This document shows positions 1 through 6,445 of a stretch of DNA of 12,196 bases, one piece after another. The notes below the pieces were generated by a model. That model made no database searches. It saw only the letters and a list, made by a program, of their open reading frames with translations, and was not told the origin of the DNA. This DNA is from Dialister sp. CAG:486 (lineage in GTDB: Bacteria; Bacillota; Negativicutes; Veillonellales; Dialisteraceae): contig FR879545.1 of NCBI GenBank assembly GCA_000434475.1, positions 16,758-28,953 on the forward strand. The letters run 5' to 3'. Positions within the stretch are counted from its first letter, which is position 1; each line of letters opens with the position of its first letter. A program made the translations under genes and the position numbers.

Positions 1-101
1 CACGGACGATCACAGTGATCTTCATGGCAGCGGTGATTCTGCTTGCGTTCTTCCCCGGGCAGAATAAGAAAAATAAATATGGACCGGTTCCTAAGGAGTA
101 G
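1..101 (+). CDS. DUF805-like inner-membrane protein, C-terminal fragment
   Basis: Only the last 32 codons are in the window; the reading frame begins before base 1 (first full codon at 3) and ends at TAG 99-101. The visible peptide is one hydrophobic helix (about VIFMAAVILLAFF) followed by a short polar tail, PGQNKKNKYGPVPKE. A final membrane helix followed by PG.N.YGP.PK is the typical C-terminus of DUF805 (YhaH-like) small membrane proteins, whose function is unknown. The stop codon overlaps the left TA of a MITE-like element. With that element removed, the sequence still reads GAG-TAG, so the insertion did not change the protein end. The family call rests on a short tail and is moderate. 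Confidence 0.55.
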   Translation, partial: RTITVIFMAAVILLAFFPGQNKKNKYGPVPKE

Positions 102-261
102 GGAAACGCTGATTCAATCGCAGAGTCAGATTCTACAAGAATTTTTATACATAGCTTCGTCATAGCCTTCCTTAAATAGCTCACTATTCGCGTCAGGTTA
201 TTCCTCGCCATGCATAAAAATTCAAGAGTAAAATCTGGCAACGATTGAATCAGTGTTTCCC
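101..261. mobile_element. MITE-like element flanked by TA, inserted in a stop codon
   Basis: This is a 161-bp non-coding element. The left end GGGAAACGCTGATTCAATCG (101-120) and the reverse complement of the right end (242-261) match at 19 of 20 positions. Imperfect inverted similarity continues inward for about 50 bases, including GAATTTTTATACAT against GAATTTTTATGCAT. TA lies at both borders (99-100 and 262-263), as expected for a TA target duplication of the IS630/Tc1-mariner type. It contains no ORF, so it would need a transposase in trans. It separates the upstream gene from its terminator. No family was identified by name. Confidence 0.75.
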
Positions 262-270
262 TAGGGATAA

Positions 271-313
271 AAAGAGGTCATCTTTGATGAAGTCAAAGAT
301 GACCTCTTTTTTT
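271..313 (+). terminator. Rho-independent terminator of the DUF805-like gene
   Basis: A perfect 17-bp stem pairs AAAGAGGTCATCTTTGA (271-287) with its complement at 293-309 around the 5-nt loop TGAAG. A T run (307-313) overlaps and follows the stem. It sits about 170 nt after the DUF805-like stop because of the inserted element; without the element it would be about 8 nt after the stop codon. Confidence 0.9.
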
Positions 314-400
314 ATGGGAAGTCATGCAGGCCTTGCTTATTTGCTTCCAATACAAATGGAAGAAAGTGAACAATAAAGCACATAAATTACAAATTGTCCA

Positions 401-430
401 TTGAATCAGCTCTCATACAAACATTATAAT
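401..430 (+). promoter_or_regulatory. Sigma-A type promoter of the EamA transporter gene
   Basis: A -35-like TTGAAT (401-406) and a perfect -10 TATAAT (425-430) are separated by 18 bp. The -10 lies 31 nt before the ATG at 462. The -35 sits inside ATTGAATCAGC (400-410), which also occurs in the outward end of the MITE-like element upstream; this may be chance. Confidence 0.7.
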
Positions 431-461
431 CAAGAAAGCAGAAAGAAAAGAGGCAGATTTG

Positions 462-1448
462 ATGGAACAACCGAGGGTGATATATCAGCCATTCAAACGG
501 TTAAAAATGGCTTTGAGGTCGAAGAAACGAAAACGCAGCAGCATTACCATGGGGGTCGTGACAACGATACTGGCCTCGCTCTCCTTCACCTTCATGTCAG
601 CCTGTGCCAAGTGGCTACCGGAGATGCCATCAGGAGAGATGACGCTCTTTCGCGGGATCGTAGGACTTTTCTTTATTCCTCTCCTCTGCCTGCAGACGAA
701 GGAGCATTTCTTTTCAGGGAAGCATAAGTGCATGTTATGCCTTCGAGGGCTTTTTGGCAGCATTGCGCTCTTTTTTTATTTTTGGTCTATAGAAGGGCTG
801 ACGCTGGGGGATTCACAAATCCTCTCACAGCTCGCTGCCTTCTTTATGTGTCTCCTGTCTCCGATTTTTTTGAAAGAAAAACTTCCCCGTCAGGCGATTC
901 CTGGGATGCTTTCCATTGCGATCGGGACCCTTTGCGTGGTGCAGATCTGGAATTTCAATGCATTTAATATGTATACGCTTTTTGGAATCGGCGGCGGCTT
1001 TTTTTCTGCAGCTGCTTACGTGGTGATCAGCTGTCTGGCAGAGAAAGGATTTCGCTCAAATACAGAAATTGTTTTTTATTTTCAGATTTTCAGCATTCTT
1101 GTCGGGCTGTCGATTTCCGGGAATGAGTCATGGATCTTGCCGCAGGGGAGAGACTGGTTCTTTGTCATTGGGCTGGGGCTTTTTGCCTTATCGGCGCAGA
1201 TGTTTATGACATGGGCGTTTCAGCATGTCAATTCGCTGGTCGTTTCTTTTTTGATGTATAGTGAAATCTTGTTTCATGTCATTTTTGGCTGGGCTTTTTG
1301 GGATGAAATCATGGCGCCTGCATCATGGTTGGGCGGTGCACTCATTGTTGCCGGTTCGATCATGCTGATGGTCTTTAAGCCGAAGGGAATCGACCAGGAT
1401 ACACATCATCGCAGCTGGCAGAAGCAGGAGGCGGGGGATGCGGTCTGA
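462..1448 (+). CDS. EamA/DMT-superfamily transporter
   Basis: This encodes a 328-residue polytopic membrane protein with about ten hydrophobic segments in two repeated halves (roughly residues 30-165 and 175-305). That is the architecture of EamA-domain drug/metabolite transporters. The first half carries the common pattern of a small-residue helix, then W.....SGEMTLFRGIVGLFF; the second half ends in a helix pair with WLGGALIVAGSIMLM. The substrate cannot be read from sequence; relatives export amino acids or metabolites. ATG 462 is preferred over the adjacent TTG 459 because AGAGG lies 8 nt upstream, although the basic region with a later Met at about residue 16 leaves the true start open. 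The gene is monocistronic, with its own promoter, and runs convergently into the tRNA-Cys unit. It is richer in T runs than its neighbours. Confidence 0.85.
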   Translation: MEQPRVIYQPFKRLKMALRSKKRKRSSITMGVVTTILASLSFTFMSACAKWLPEMPSGEMTLFRGIVGLFFIPLLCLQTKEHFFSGKHKCMLCLRGLFGSIALFFYFWSIEGLTLGDSQILSQLAAFFMCLLSPIFLKEKLPRQAIPGMLSIAIGTLCVVQIWNFNAFNMYTLFGIGGGFFSAAAYVVISCLAEKGFRSNTEIVFYFQIFSILVGLSISGNESWILPQGRDWFFVIGLGLFALSAQMFMTWAFQHVNSLVVSFLMYSEILFHVIFGWAFWDEIMAPASWLGGALIVAGSIMLMVFKPKGIDQDTHHRSWQKQEAGDAV

Positions 1449-1544
1449 GAGCGTGTGCGTTTCGTTAGAAAATGGGAGGGCAACTGCCACTATGGCTATA
1501 CGGATGCCGATGCTTTTACTATCGCAGGCCAGGCCATTCTGCAG

Positions 1545-1571
1545 AAAAAAACTCCTGCAAGTGCAGGAGTT
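1545..1571 (-). terminator. Terminator of the tRNA-Cys gene
   Basis: On the minus strand, stem AACTCCTGC/GCAGGAGTT (1563-1571 and 1550-1558) with a 4-nt loop is followed by a run of seven T (complement of 1545-1551). It begins 8 nt after the encoded CCA end of the tRNA, so the tRNA appears to be a single-gene transcript. Confidence 0.9.
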
Positions 1572-1578
1572 GGATGGT

Positions 1579-1654
1579 TGGAGGCGGTGCCCGGAGTTGA
1601 ACACGGGGATAAGGGGCTTGCAGGCCCCACGCCTTAGCGCTTGGCTACACCGCC
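1579..1654 (-). tRNA. tRNA-Cys (anticodon GCA), structurally unusual
   Basis: A 7-bp acceptor stem, GGCGGTG (1648-1654) with CACCGCC (1583-1589), is followed by discriminator T and encoded CCA (1579-1581). The D stem is GCC/GGC, the T loop is TTCAACT and anticodon GCA falls at 1619-1621. U73 plus GCA are the main cysteine identity elements. The gene is 76 nt, whereas bacterial tRNA-Cys is normally 74 including CCA. One extra base lies between D stem and anticodon loop, so the anticodon arm folds either as GGGGC/GCCCC with a 6-nt loop or as a 7-nt loop with a C-C mismatch. A second extra base is a T bulged in the T stem (CCCG-T-G with CCGGG). The D loop AGCGCTAA lacks the GG pair, so the G19-C56 contact would be lost. 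It has its own promoter and terminator, which argues for expression. It could be a decaying extra copy or a specialised minor tRNA-Cys. Confidence 0.85.
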
Positions 1655-1670
1655 ATAGATGATGTTTTAT

Positions 1671-1699
1671 AGTATATCGCATTTTCTCGAAAAAGTAAA
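1671..1699 (-). promoter_or_regulatory. Promoter of the tRNA-Cys gene
   Basis: On the minus strand there is a -35 TTTACT (1694-1699), a 17-bp spacer and a -10 TATACT (1671-1676). The predicted start is about 9 nt upstream of the mature tRNA 5' end at 1654. Close consensus and ideal spacing suggest an active promoter. Confidence 0.8.
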
Positions 1700-1855
1700 G
1701 GGGAAGCCGTGATGGAGGTGGAGAATGTGGGCGAAGGGGCAGCTCATGCATGAGGGCAGGAGGAATGGAGGCTGAGGCTTTTCCGATGATGCGGCGGGCG
1801 ATGCCTGAAGGAGCCGCACGGCGCGCCGCTGGTCCAAGCGCTGATGCTTACAAGC

Positions 1856-1907
1856 CATTCAAAAAGCACGTCATTCTCTTTCTTGAAAATGACGTGCTTT
1901 TTGAATG
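1856..1907 (-). terminator. Long hairpin terminator after the AEC carrier operon
   Basis: A perfect 20-bp inverted repeat (1856-1875 and 1888-1907) surrounds a 12-nt loop. The stem has an AAAAA/TTTTT tract inside it, so it can read as a terminator in either direction. It starts 36 nt past the stop of the first AEC gene and is the only candidate terminator for that operon. Confidence 0.75.
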
Positions 1908-1942
1908 CAGTAAACCCGGACAACCGGCTCACGGCCATTTCT

Positions 1943-2923
1943 TCAGATCACGATCGGGAACAGGACACGTGCCAGATAGATGACGCCGGTCATGGTGATG
2001 CAGGAGAGCAAGGTGCTCATCATGACGAGCTCGGTGGCGAAGTCTTCAAAATTGTGAAATTCGACGGCGTAGAGGACGGAATTGACGGCGCCGGGGACAG
2101 AGGCCAAGATGAGGATGGTCTGCTTCAGGACAGGGGACAGATGAAGTCCTGCGAGGTCAGAGACCAGAAGGAGAAGGTAGGCCAGAAGCGGAGCGATGAC
2201 GAGGCGAATCGTGCAGCCGGCCCAGGCATCGATGTCTCGAAAGACGATGGTACTCCGATGGATCTGGATGCCGAGGGCAAGCATGACGATGGAGACGAGG
2301 GCATTGGCACAGTTTTCAAAGACAGGCCAGAGAAAGACCTGTGTCATGTCGAAGCCGGAGAATTTGATGGTGAAGACGGCGACGAGGGTATAGATGACGG
2401 GCATGTGGAAGATGACGGAGATCGCGTCGCGCGGTGTCAGCTTTCCTTTGCCGGCCTGATAGAGGCCCAGCGTATTTAGTGTCATATTCATCTGTACGAG
2501 GAGGATGGTGGCACAGGCGCCCGCCTGTGCGAGGTAGGGCGTCTCTCCATCGATGACGTAGGGGGCATTGCCGAAGACGAGGGCGATCAGGGCGATGCCG
2601 ATATTTCCGTTATTGGAGAACATGGTGCCGTTTTTGAGGCACTCGATCTTCCCGACGGGCATCCCGCGGAATTTCCCGTAGGACCAGGCGGCAAGGGCGA
2701 TGAGGAACATCTGGACGAATGCCATCAGAAAGACGTTCAGGAGTGTCATGTCGATCTCTGCGACGTAGATGCTGTAGAAGATGAAGCTCGGGAGCACGAT
2801 GAAGAAGGTGAGCTTATTGAGCGAGATGACATCGAGATGGTATCTGAGATCGAGTAGGTAGCCGATGGCGACGAAGACCAGAAGCGGCACGATATTATCG
2901 GAAATGATTTGCAGGAAAGCCAT
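1943..2923 (-). CDS. AEC (auxin efflux carrier) family transporter, distal copy
   Basis: This is a 326-residue membrane protein with about ten hydrophobic segments in two 5-helix halves joined by a polar stretch, the fold of the AEC (TC 2.A.69) family. Features seen are the N-terminal VPLLVFVAIGYLLDLR helix, LNKLTFFIVLPSFIFYSIY (the conserved first-repeat segment with P) and the NNGNIGIALIALVFG segment of the discontinuous helix. Bacterial members often carry malate, malonate or other carboxylates, but no substrate can be assigned here. ATG 2923 follows AAGGAGG by 6 nt. The upstream paralogue's stop codon lies inside that ribosome binding site (TAAGGAGG), so the two genes are probably translationally coupled. 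A 20-bp hairpin terminator follows. Confidence 0.88.
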   Translation of the reverse strand: MAFLQIISDNIVPLLVFVAIGYLLDLRYHLDVISLNKLTFFIVLPSFIFYSIYVAEIDMTLLNVFLMAFVQMFLIALAAWSYGKFRGMPVGKIECLKNGTMFSNNGNIGIALIALVFGNAPYVIDGETPYLAQAGACATILLVQMNMTLNTLGLYQAGKGKLTPRDAISVIFHMPVIYTLVAVFTIKFSGFDMTQVFLWPVFENCANALVSIVMLALGIQIHRSTIVFRDIDAWAGCTIRLVIAPLLAYLLLLVSDLAGLHLSPVLKQTILILASVPGAVNSVLYAVEFHNFEDFATELVMMSTLLSCITMTGVIYLARVLFPIVI

Positions 2924-2933
2924 GTCTGCCTCC

Positions 2934-3899
2934 TTACATGGAAGCCGGGAAGAAGAGCCGGCAGAGGGAAATCACAAAGGGAAGGGTAAGGATGGAAAGT
3001 GACATCTGCGTCATCAGGGATCTCTGGAAGATAGACTTCTGTGCGCTGGTGGTGCCCACCATGGAGAAATCCATGGCGCAGGGGATGGCGGCAAAGAGAA
3101 GAAGGATCTCCTTTGCCAGGTTATCCATCGAAGGGAAAACGGCGAGAAGCCCCAGTGCCAGAAGCGGCGATACGAGGAGCTTCACCAGCGCGGGAAGGAG
3201 AATGTCTTTGCTGACCGTGAAGCAGTGACTGCGCCGGATCATGACGCCGGTCGTGACAGCCGTCAGTACCATGAAGGCGCCGGTGAAGTGGTGCAGCACG
3301 GGATAGAGGAAGGTGCCTTTCAGCGGGATGCCGAAGTGCGCAGCAGCAAAGGCAAGAAGCGCGCCGTAGAGGACAGGGGTCGTAAGCGCGCGAAGCAGGA
3401 GAGACGAGAGGGAAGAGGACTCCTTACTCACAATGGCGTGTCCGACCGTGCGGAGCAGCAGGTGGGAAAGGGTCATGAGGAGAGACAGGAGCGCGAGCGC
3501 TTTCGGAAGCTCCGCTGCTTCTCCGGCGGAGGCAAAGGGGAGGTGGGAAAAGGTGAGGTAGGTGAGGACGCCGCCAAGGTAGCAGACGTTCGGACAGGAG
3601 GCCATGCCGCAGATGGCCTGCCGCAGGGATGGCTCTTGGGAGAGCCCTTTGGCAAGAAGCGCGGATAGCACGAAAAGGATCGCTGTCAGAAGAAGCGCCG
3701 CAGGAAGCAGGAGGAGATCAGAGGTGGTCGGCGGTACCTGATACAGGTTGAAAAAGACGAAGCAGGGCAGTACCACGCGCGTGATGACGATCTCGTAGGT
3801 CTTGACCTCGATCTTGAACTTGCCCGCCAGAAACCATCCGCCGCCTAAAAAGACCAGGATGGGGAGCACGTCGAACCAGATGATGTAAAGTATATCCAT
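2934..3899 (-). CDS. AEC family transporter, proximal copy
   Basis: This 321-residue polytopic protein has the same architecture as the next gene downstream but clearly diverged sequence. It starts with IWFDVLPILVFLGGGWFLAGKF, has ITRVVLPCFVFFNLY as the first-repeat motif, and has ASCPNVCYLGGVLTYL at the position of the paralogue's NNGNIGIALIALVFG. Start ATG 3899 is preceded by AAAGGA. The 10-nt gap to the second carrier makes a two-gene operon. Tandem AEC genes could be two independent carriers or, speculatively, a heteromeric pair. No enzyme gene sits in the operon to suggest the substrate. Promoter elements in the 200-bp upstream region are only weak (TATAGT and TATATAA boxes without good -35 partners). 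Confidence 0.85.
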   Translation of the reverse strand: MDILYIIWFDVLPILVFLGGGWFLAGKFKIEVKTYEIVITRVVLPCFVFFNLYQVPPTTSDLLLLPAALLLTAILFVLSALLAKGLSQEPSLRQAICGMASCPNVCYLGGVLTYLTFSHLPFASAGEAAELPKALALLSLLMTLSHLLLRTVGHAIVSKESSSLSSLLLRALTTPVLYGALLAFAAAHFGIPLKGTFLYPVLHHFTGAFMVLTAVTTGVMIRRSHCFTVSKDILLPALVKLLVSPLLALGLLAVFPSMDNLAKEILLLFAAIPCAMDFSMVGTTSAQKSIFQRSLMTQMSLSILTLPFVISLCRLFFPASM

Positions 3900-3918
3900 G
3901 GAAGTCCTTTCGAAAGAA

Positions 3919-3937
3919 AGTTAGAAGTGAGAAGTGG
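3919..3937. repeat. Short heptamer repeat (AGTTAGA/AGTGAGA)
   Basis: Two full 7-bp units, AGTTAGA and AGTGAGA, plus AGTGG lie just upstream of the proximal AEC gene. They match in form the A[AG]T[TG]AGG array at 7515-7542 with the last base changed to A. The rest of the 3900-4111 intergenic stretch is AT-rich with no gene. Confidence 0.5.
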
Positions 3938-4063
3938 TGGAAGGGGCGCCATATTTATAGACCTTCCCCAATATTCTTCTTTATATAAGATCCGCAGCAC
4001 ATTTCACTATAAACAAGCAGCAGCCTATCTACTAGTTCATAGGAAAATGCAAATACCCGTTGA

Positions 4064-4104
4064 CAGTCACCAGTCACTTGGTGCTTCAAATTCCTAATCC
4101 TAAG
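4064..4104. repeat. Heptamer repeat at the 3' end of the transglutaminase gene
   Basis: Two tandem CAGTCAC units (4064-4077) and a CCTAATCCTAAG stretch (4093-4104) lie within 50 nt of the transglutaminase stop codon at 4112-4114. The same two motifs occur in the same order and orientation in the larger array at 7868-7954. No intrinsic terminator with a T run is visible for the transglutaminase operon here. Confidence 0.6.
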
Positions 4105-4111
4105 TGATGAA

Positions 4112-6445
4112 TCACAATTTTTTCCACAGGAATTTCACCTTTTCCGTCAGAGAAAGTCCTTTGAGGCATTGCTTCCTTGCCTCCCTCACGATGGCAAGGA
4201 TGTCGGCCTTCTCGCTTTCTGTCAGCGGTTTTCCTGAGAAGCGGGCGGCGACCAGAAGGTCCAGCATGAGGGCGAAGGGGGCGAAGCGCGGGTCTTTGGT
4301 GAGAGCAGATTTCCTGTCTTCATAGGAGCCGCGGGTCGGAAGACCTGCCCAGAGGGAAAGGCGTTCCGTGTAGGCGATGAGGCGCTTGAAGTGGGCGTCA
4401 TCCGTGAGTGCTTTGGCGAGGAGGCGGGAGGCGGCTGTCATGCGGTAGAGCGGATAGGCGGAAAGAAGTGCAAGCACGAGCAGGAAGGCGAGCAGCATCG
4501 GGAGAAGCGGGCGGGAAACGGGGGCGTCCGGCGTCCTCGGTTGGGAGAGCGGGGGCTGGCCCTGCTGCTCTGGCTGTTGCTGCTGCGGTTGCTGTTGTGG
4601 TCGCTGCTCCGCAGGCGGCTGCTCTTTCGGTGCTTTCTCACGTGTGTTTTTCTCGTCAGCCGGTTTGTCCGGCGCGCCCTGTTCGTTTTTCTGCTTGTCG
4701 GGCGGGATCGGGAAGGGATTCTCCACTCCCTCTTTGCCCGGGGTCATTTCACAGGGACGCCAGCCGAGGCCATCGACATAGACTTCGACCCAGGCGTGGG
4801 CGTGGTGATCATTGACGGAGAGGGCGTGGAGCCCTTCCTTGGTCAGAGGGGCGCTCAGGAGATCTTCCCTGTCTACGGAAAGGCCGACTGCATAGCGGGC
4901 AGGGATCCCCGAGGCGCGGAGCAGCATGACGGCGGCAGAGGCAAAGGAGGTGCAGTAGCCCTTCCTGCTTTCGGTCAGGAAGTAGGAGATAAAGTCTTTA
5001 TCCGCAGGCGTTCTGCCCGGATTTTTCGTATAGGTGTAGTGATCCTCCAGAAAATGGCGGATGGCGTCGATGCGTGCGCGCTTCTCGGAAAGGCTTTGTG
5101 CGGGCCGGGTCTTGCCCAGCGAGGCGATGGCGTCGCGCGTTTCTTCCGGGATGGTGAGGTAGTGCGCGTAGACGAAGCGGCGGTAACGCTTTTCCGCTTC
5201 AAGATAGGTCGTGTAGTAGGGGTCGGAGATGGATTCGCGGGCCATCATCGAGAGGAGCGCACCGGCAGGGAACTCCCATACGTCGGTGCTGTAGGCCTTG
5301 CCCTCGCGGGAGATCGGCGAGCGGTCATACTGGAAGTAGGGACCGCCGAAGTCGGCATCATAGGGGAGGAGCAGGAAGCGGCTCTTTTCGTAGAGGGCCG
5401 CGAGGGTGAAGGGCTTCTTGAAGGCGGAAAGGTCATTCTCTTTGGTGTAGTTCAAGAGCTTTTGGGAGATCGATGGATTTCTGGCAGCGACCTCCATGAG
5501 CCATGCACATTGGTCATACCATTCGCCCTGGTTCTTGGAGAAGAGGGCTTCTGTCCCATCGTAGGTGCTGTCCGGGAAGTCCTTCCAGCGGCTGCCTTCG
5601 TAGAGGCCGCCGGTCCAGCTTCGAATGTAGAGGTGCTTATCGCTTGCCGCTTCGATGTCTGCGATGACGCGGCCGGTATAACGGATGCTGGCACTGCTGC
5701 CGAGGCGCTGATGTCCGGCGGCGCCCTTCATCATGCCCGTGTAGGCATTGCCGGCGTGGAAGATCGGGTCATAGGGGTCAGTCCAGCCGATGATCTTCTC
5801 CTGCATATGGGAGAAGATCGCCGGCTGCTCATACCGGCTTTCCGGGAATACGAGGAGAAGCCCTGCGCCCAGAAGCAGGGTCAGAGCGACGGTGGGGATC
5901 TCCGGCATGCCGAGTCCGTGGTTTTTGAGAGAGGCAAAGACGGAAAGGCCGTAGGAGGCGCAGCAAAGAATGGCGAGAGCGGGCGGGTTCACGCCGAAGT
6001 AGAAGCCGAAGAGAATGAGGAAAAAGGAAAGAAGCGCTGCCATAGCGCGGGTCGCTTTCGACCATGCGCCGGCCGTAAAGAAGAGGGAGAGAAGGCAGGC
6101 GATCCACCCTTTGGCAAGAGCCGGGCTTGCGATGGCTTTCGCAAGCGGTGCAGTCATGTCAATGTCATATGGCTCTTTGAGCGTATCGACGAGAGGAATG
6201 AGCGCAGAGAGGAGGCTTGAAAGGAAGGTATCTCTCATAAGGAGCGGGAGCGAGAGAAGGAGAATGGCAAGGAGCGCAAGAAGCGACAGCCGGCGCCTGC
6301 CGGGCAGTCTGGAAAGAGCGAAAGAAAGAAGAGGCGCAAGGAACGCAGCGCAGATCGCATAAGGAAGCGCACCGCCGCCGAAGTAGGAGAAGAGTGCATA
6401 AGAAGCACCGAAGGCACCGAGAGAAGAGAGGAGGCGTGTCATCAT
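4112..6445 (-). CDS. TgpA-type membrane transglutaminase-like protein
   Basis: This 777-residue protein has an N-terminal block of about five or six membrane helices (residues 1-200), an extracytoplasmic domain, a transglutaminase/protease-like core (about 460-570), and a low-complexity Q/P-rich linker (about 605-645). One more helix (about 645-667) and a cytoplasmic DUF4129-like tail follow. The core shows nucleophile Cys498 in RKGYCTSFASAAVMLLR and His550 in HAHAWVEVY; the third triad position is probably Glu566 in WRPCEMTPG, where many homologues have Asp. The family sits beside MoxR and DUF58 proteins in many bacteria; its substrate is not established. ATG 6445 overlaps the DUF58 stop (ATGA), with GGAGGT 5 nt upstream; ATG 6442 is equally possible. 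It is last in the cassette. Confidence 0.9.
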   Translation of the reverse strand: MMTRLLSSLGAFGASYALFSYFGGGALPYAICAAFLAPLLSFALSRLPGRRRLSLLALLAILLLSLPLLMRDTFLSSLLSALIPLVDTLKEPYDIDMTAPLAKAIASPALAKGWIACLLSLFFTAGAWSKATRAMAALLSFFLILFGFYFGVNPPALAILCCASYGLSVFASLKNHGLGMPEIPTVALTLLLGAGLLLVFPESRYEQPAIFSHMQEKIIGWTDPYDPIFHAGNAYTGMMKGAAGHQRLGSSASIRYTGRVIADIEAASDKHLYIRSWTGGLYEGSRWKDFPDSTYDGTEALFSKNQGEWYDQCAWLMEVAARNPSISQKLLNYTKENDLSAFKKPFTLAALYEKSRFLLLPYDADFGGPYFQYDRSPISREGKAYSTDVWEFPAGALLSMMARESISDPYYTTYLEAEKRYRRFVYAHYLTIPEETRDAIASLGKTRPAQSLSEKRARIDAIRHFLEDHYTYTKNPGRTPADKDFISYFLTESRKGYCTSFASAAVMLLRASGIPARYAVGLSVDREDLLSAPLTKEGLHALSVNDHHAHAWVEVYVDGLGWRPCEMTPGKEGVENPFPIPPDKQKNEQGAPDKPADEKNTREKAPKEQPPAEQRPQQQPQQQQPEQQGQPPLSQPRTPDAPVSRPLLPMLLAFLLVLALLSAYPLYRMTAASRLLAKALTDDAHFKRLIAYTERLSLWAGLPTRGSYEDRKSALTKDPRFAPFALMLDLLVAARFSGKPLTESEKADILAIVREARKQCLKGLSLTEKVKFLWKKL

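Noticed and set aside
1323..1751. Minus-strand open frame of 142 codons, and plus-strand frames at 1438-1662
   Set aside because: They run through the tRNA-Cys gene and its terminator and have no coding signature.
1743..1754. 12-bp palindrome CTCATGCATGAG
   Set aside because: It is isolated, not near a promoter, and of a length expected by chance in a window this size.
1844..2479. Plus-strand open frame of 211 codons
   Set aside because: It crosses the 20-bp hairpin terminator and is antisense to the AEC carrier; its Asp/Gly-rich composition is a shadow effect.
4391..6220. Long open frame (609 codons) on the plus strand
   Set aside because: It lies wholly antisense to the transglutaminase gene, which has clear domains and a ribosome binding site. 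The antisense frame is open because of the GC-rich codon bias and shows no recognisable domain.
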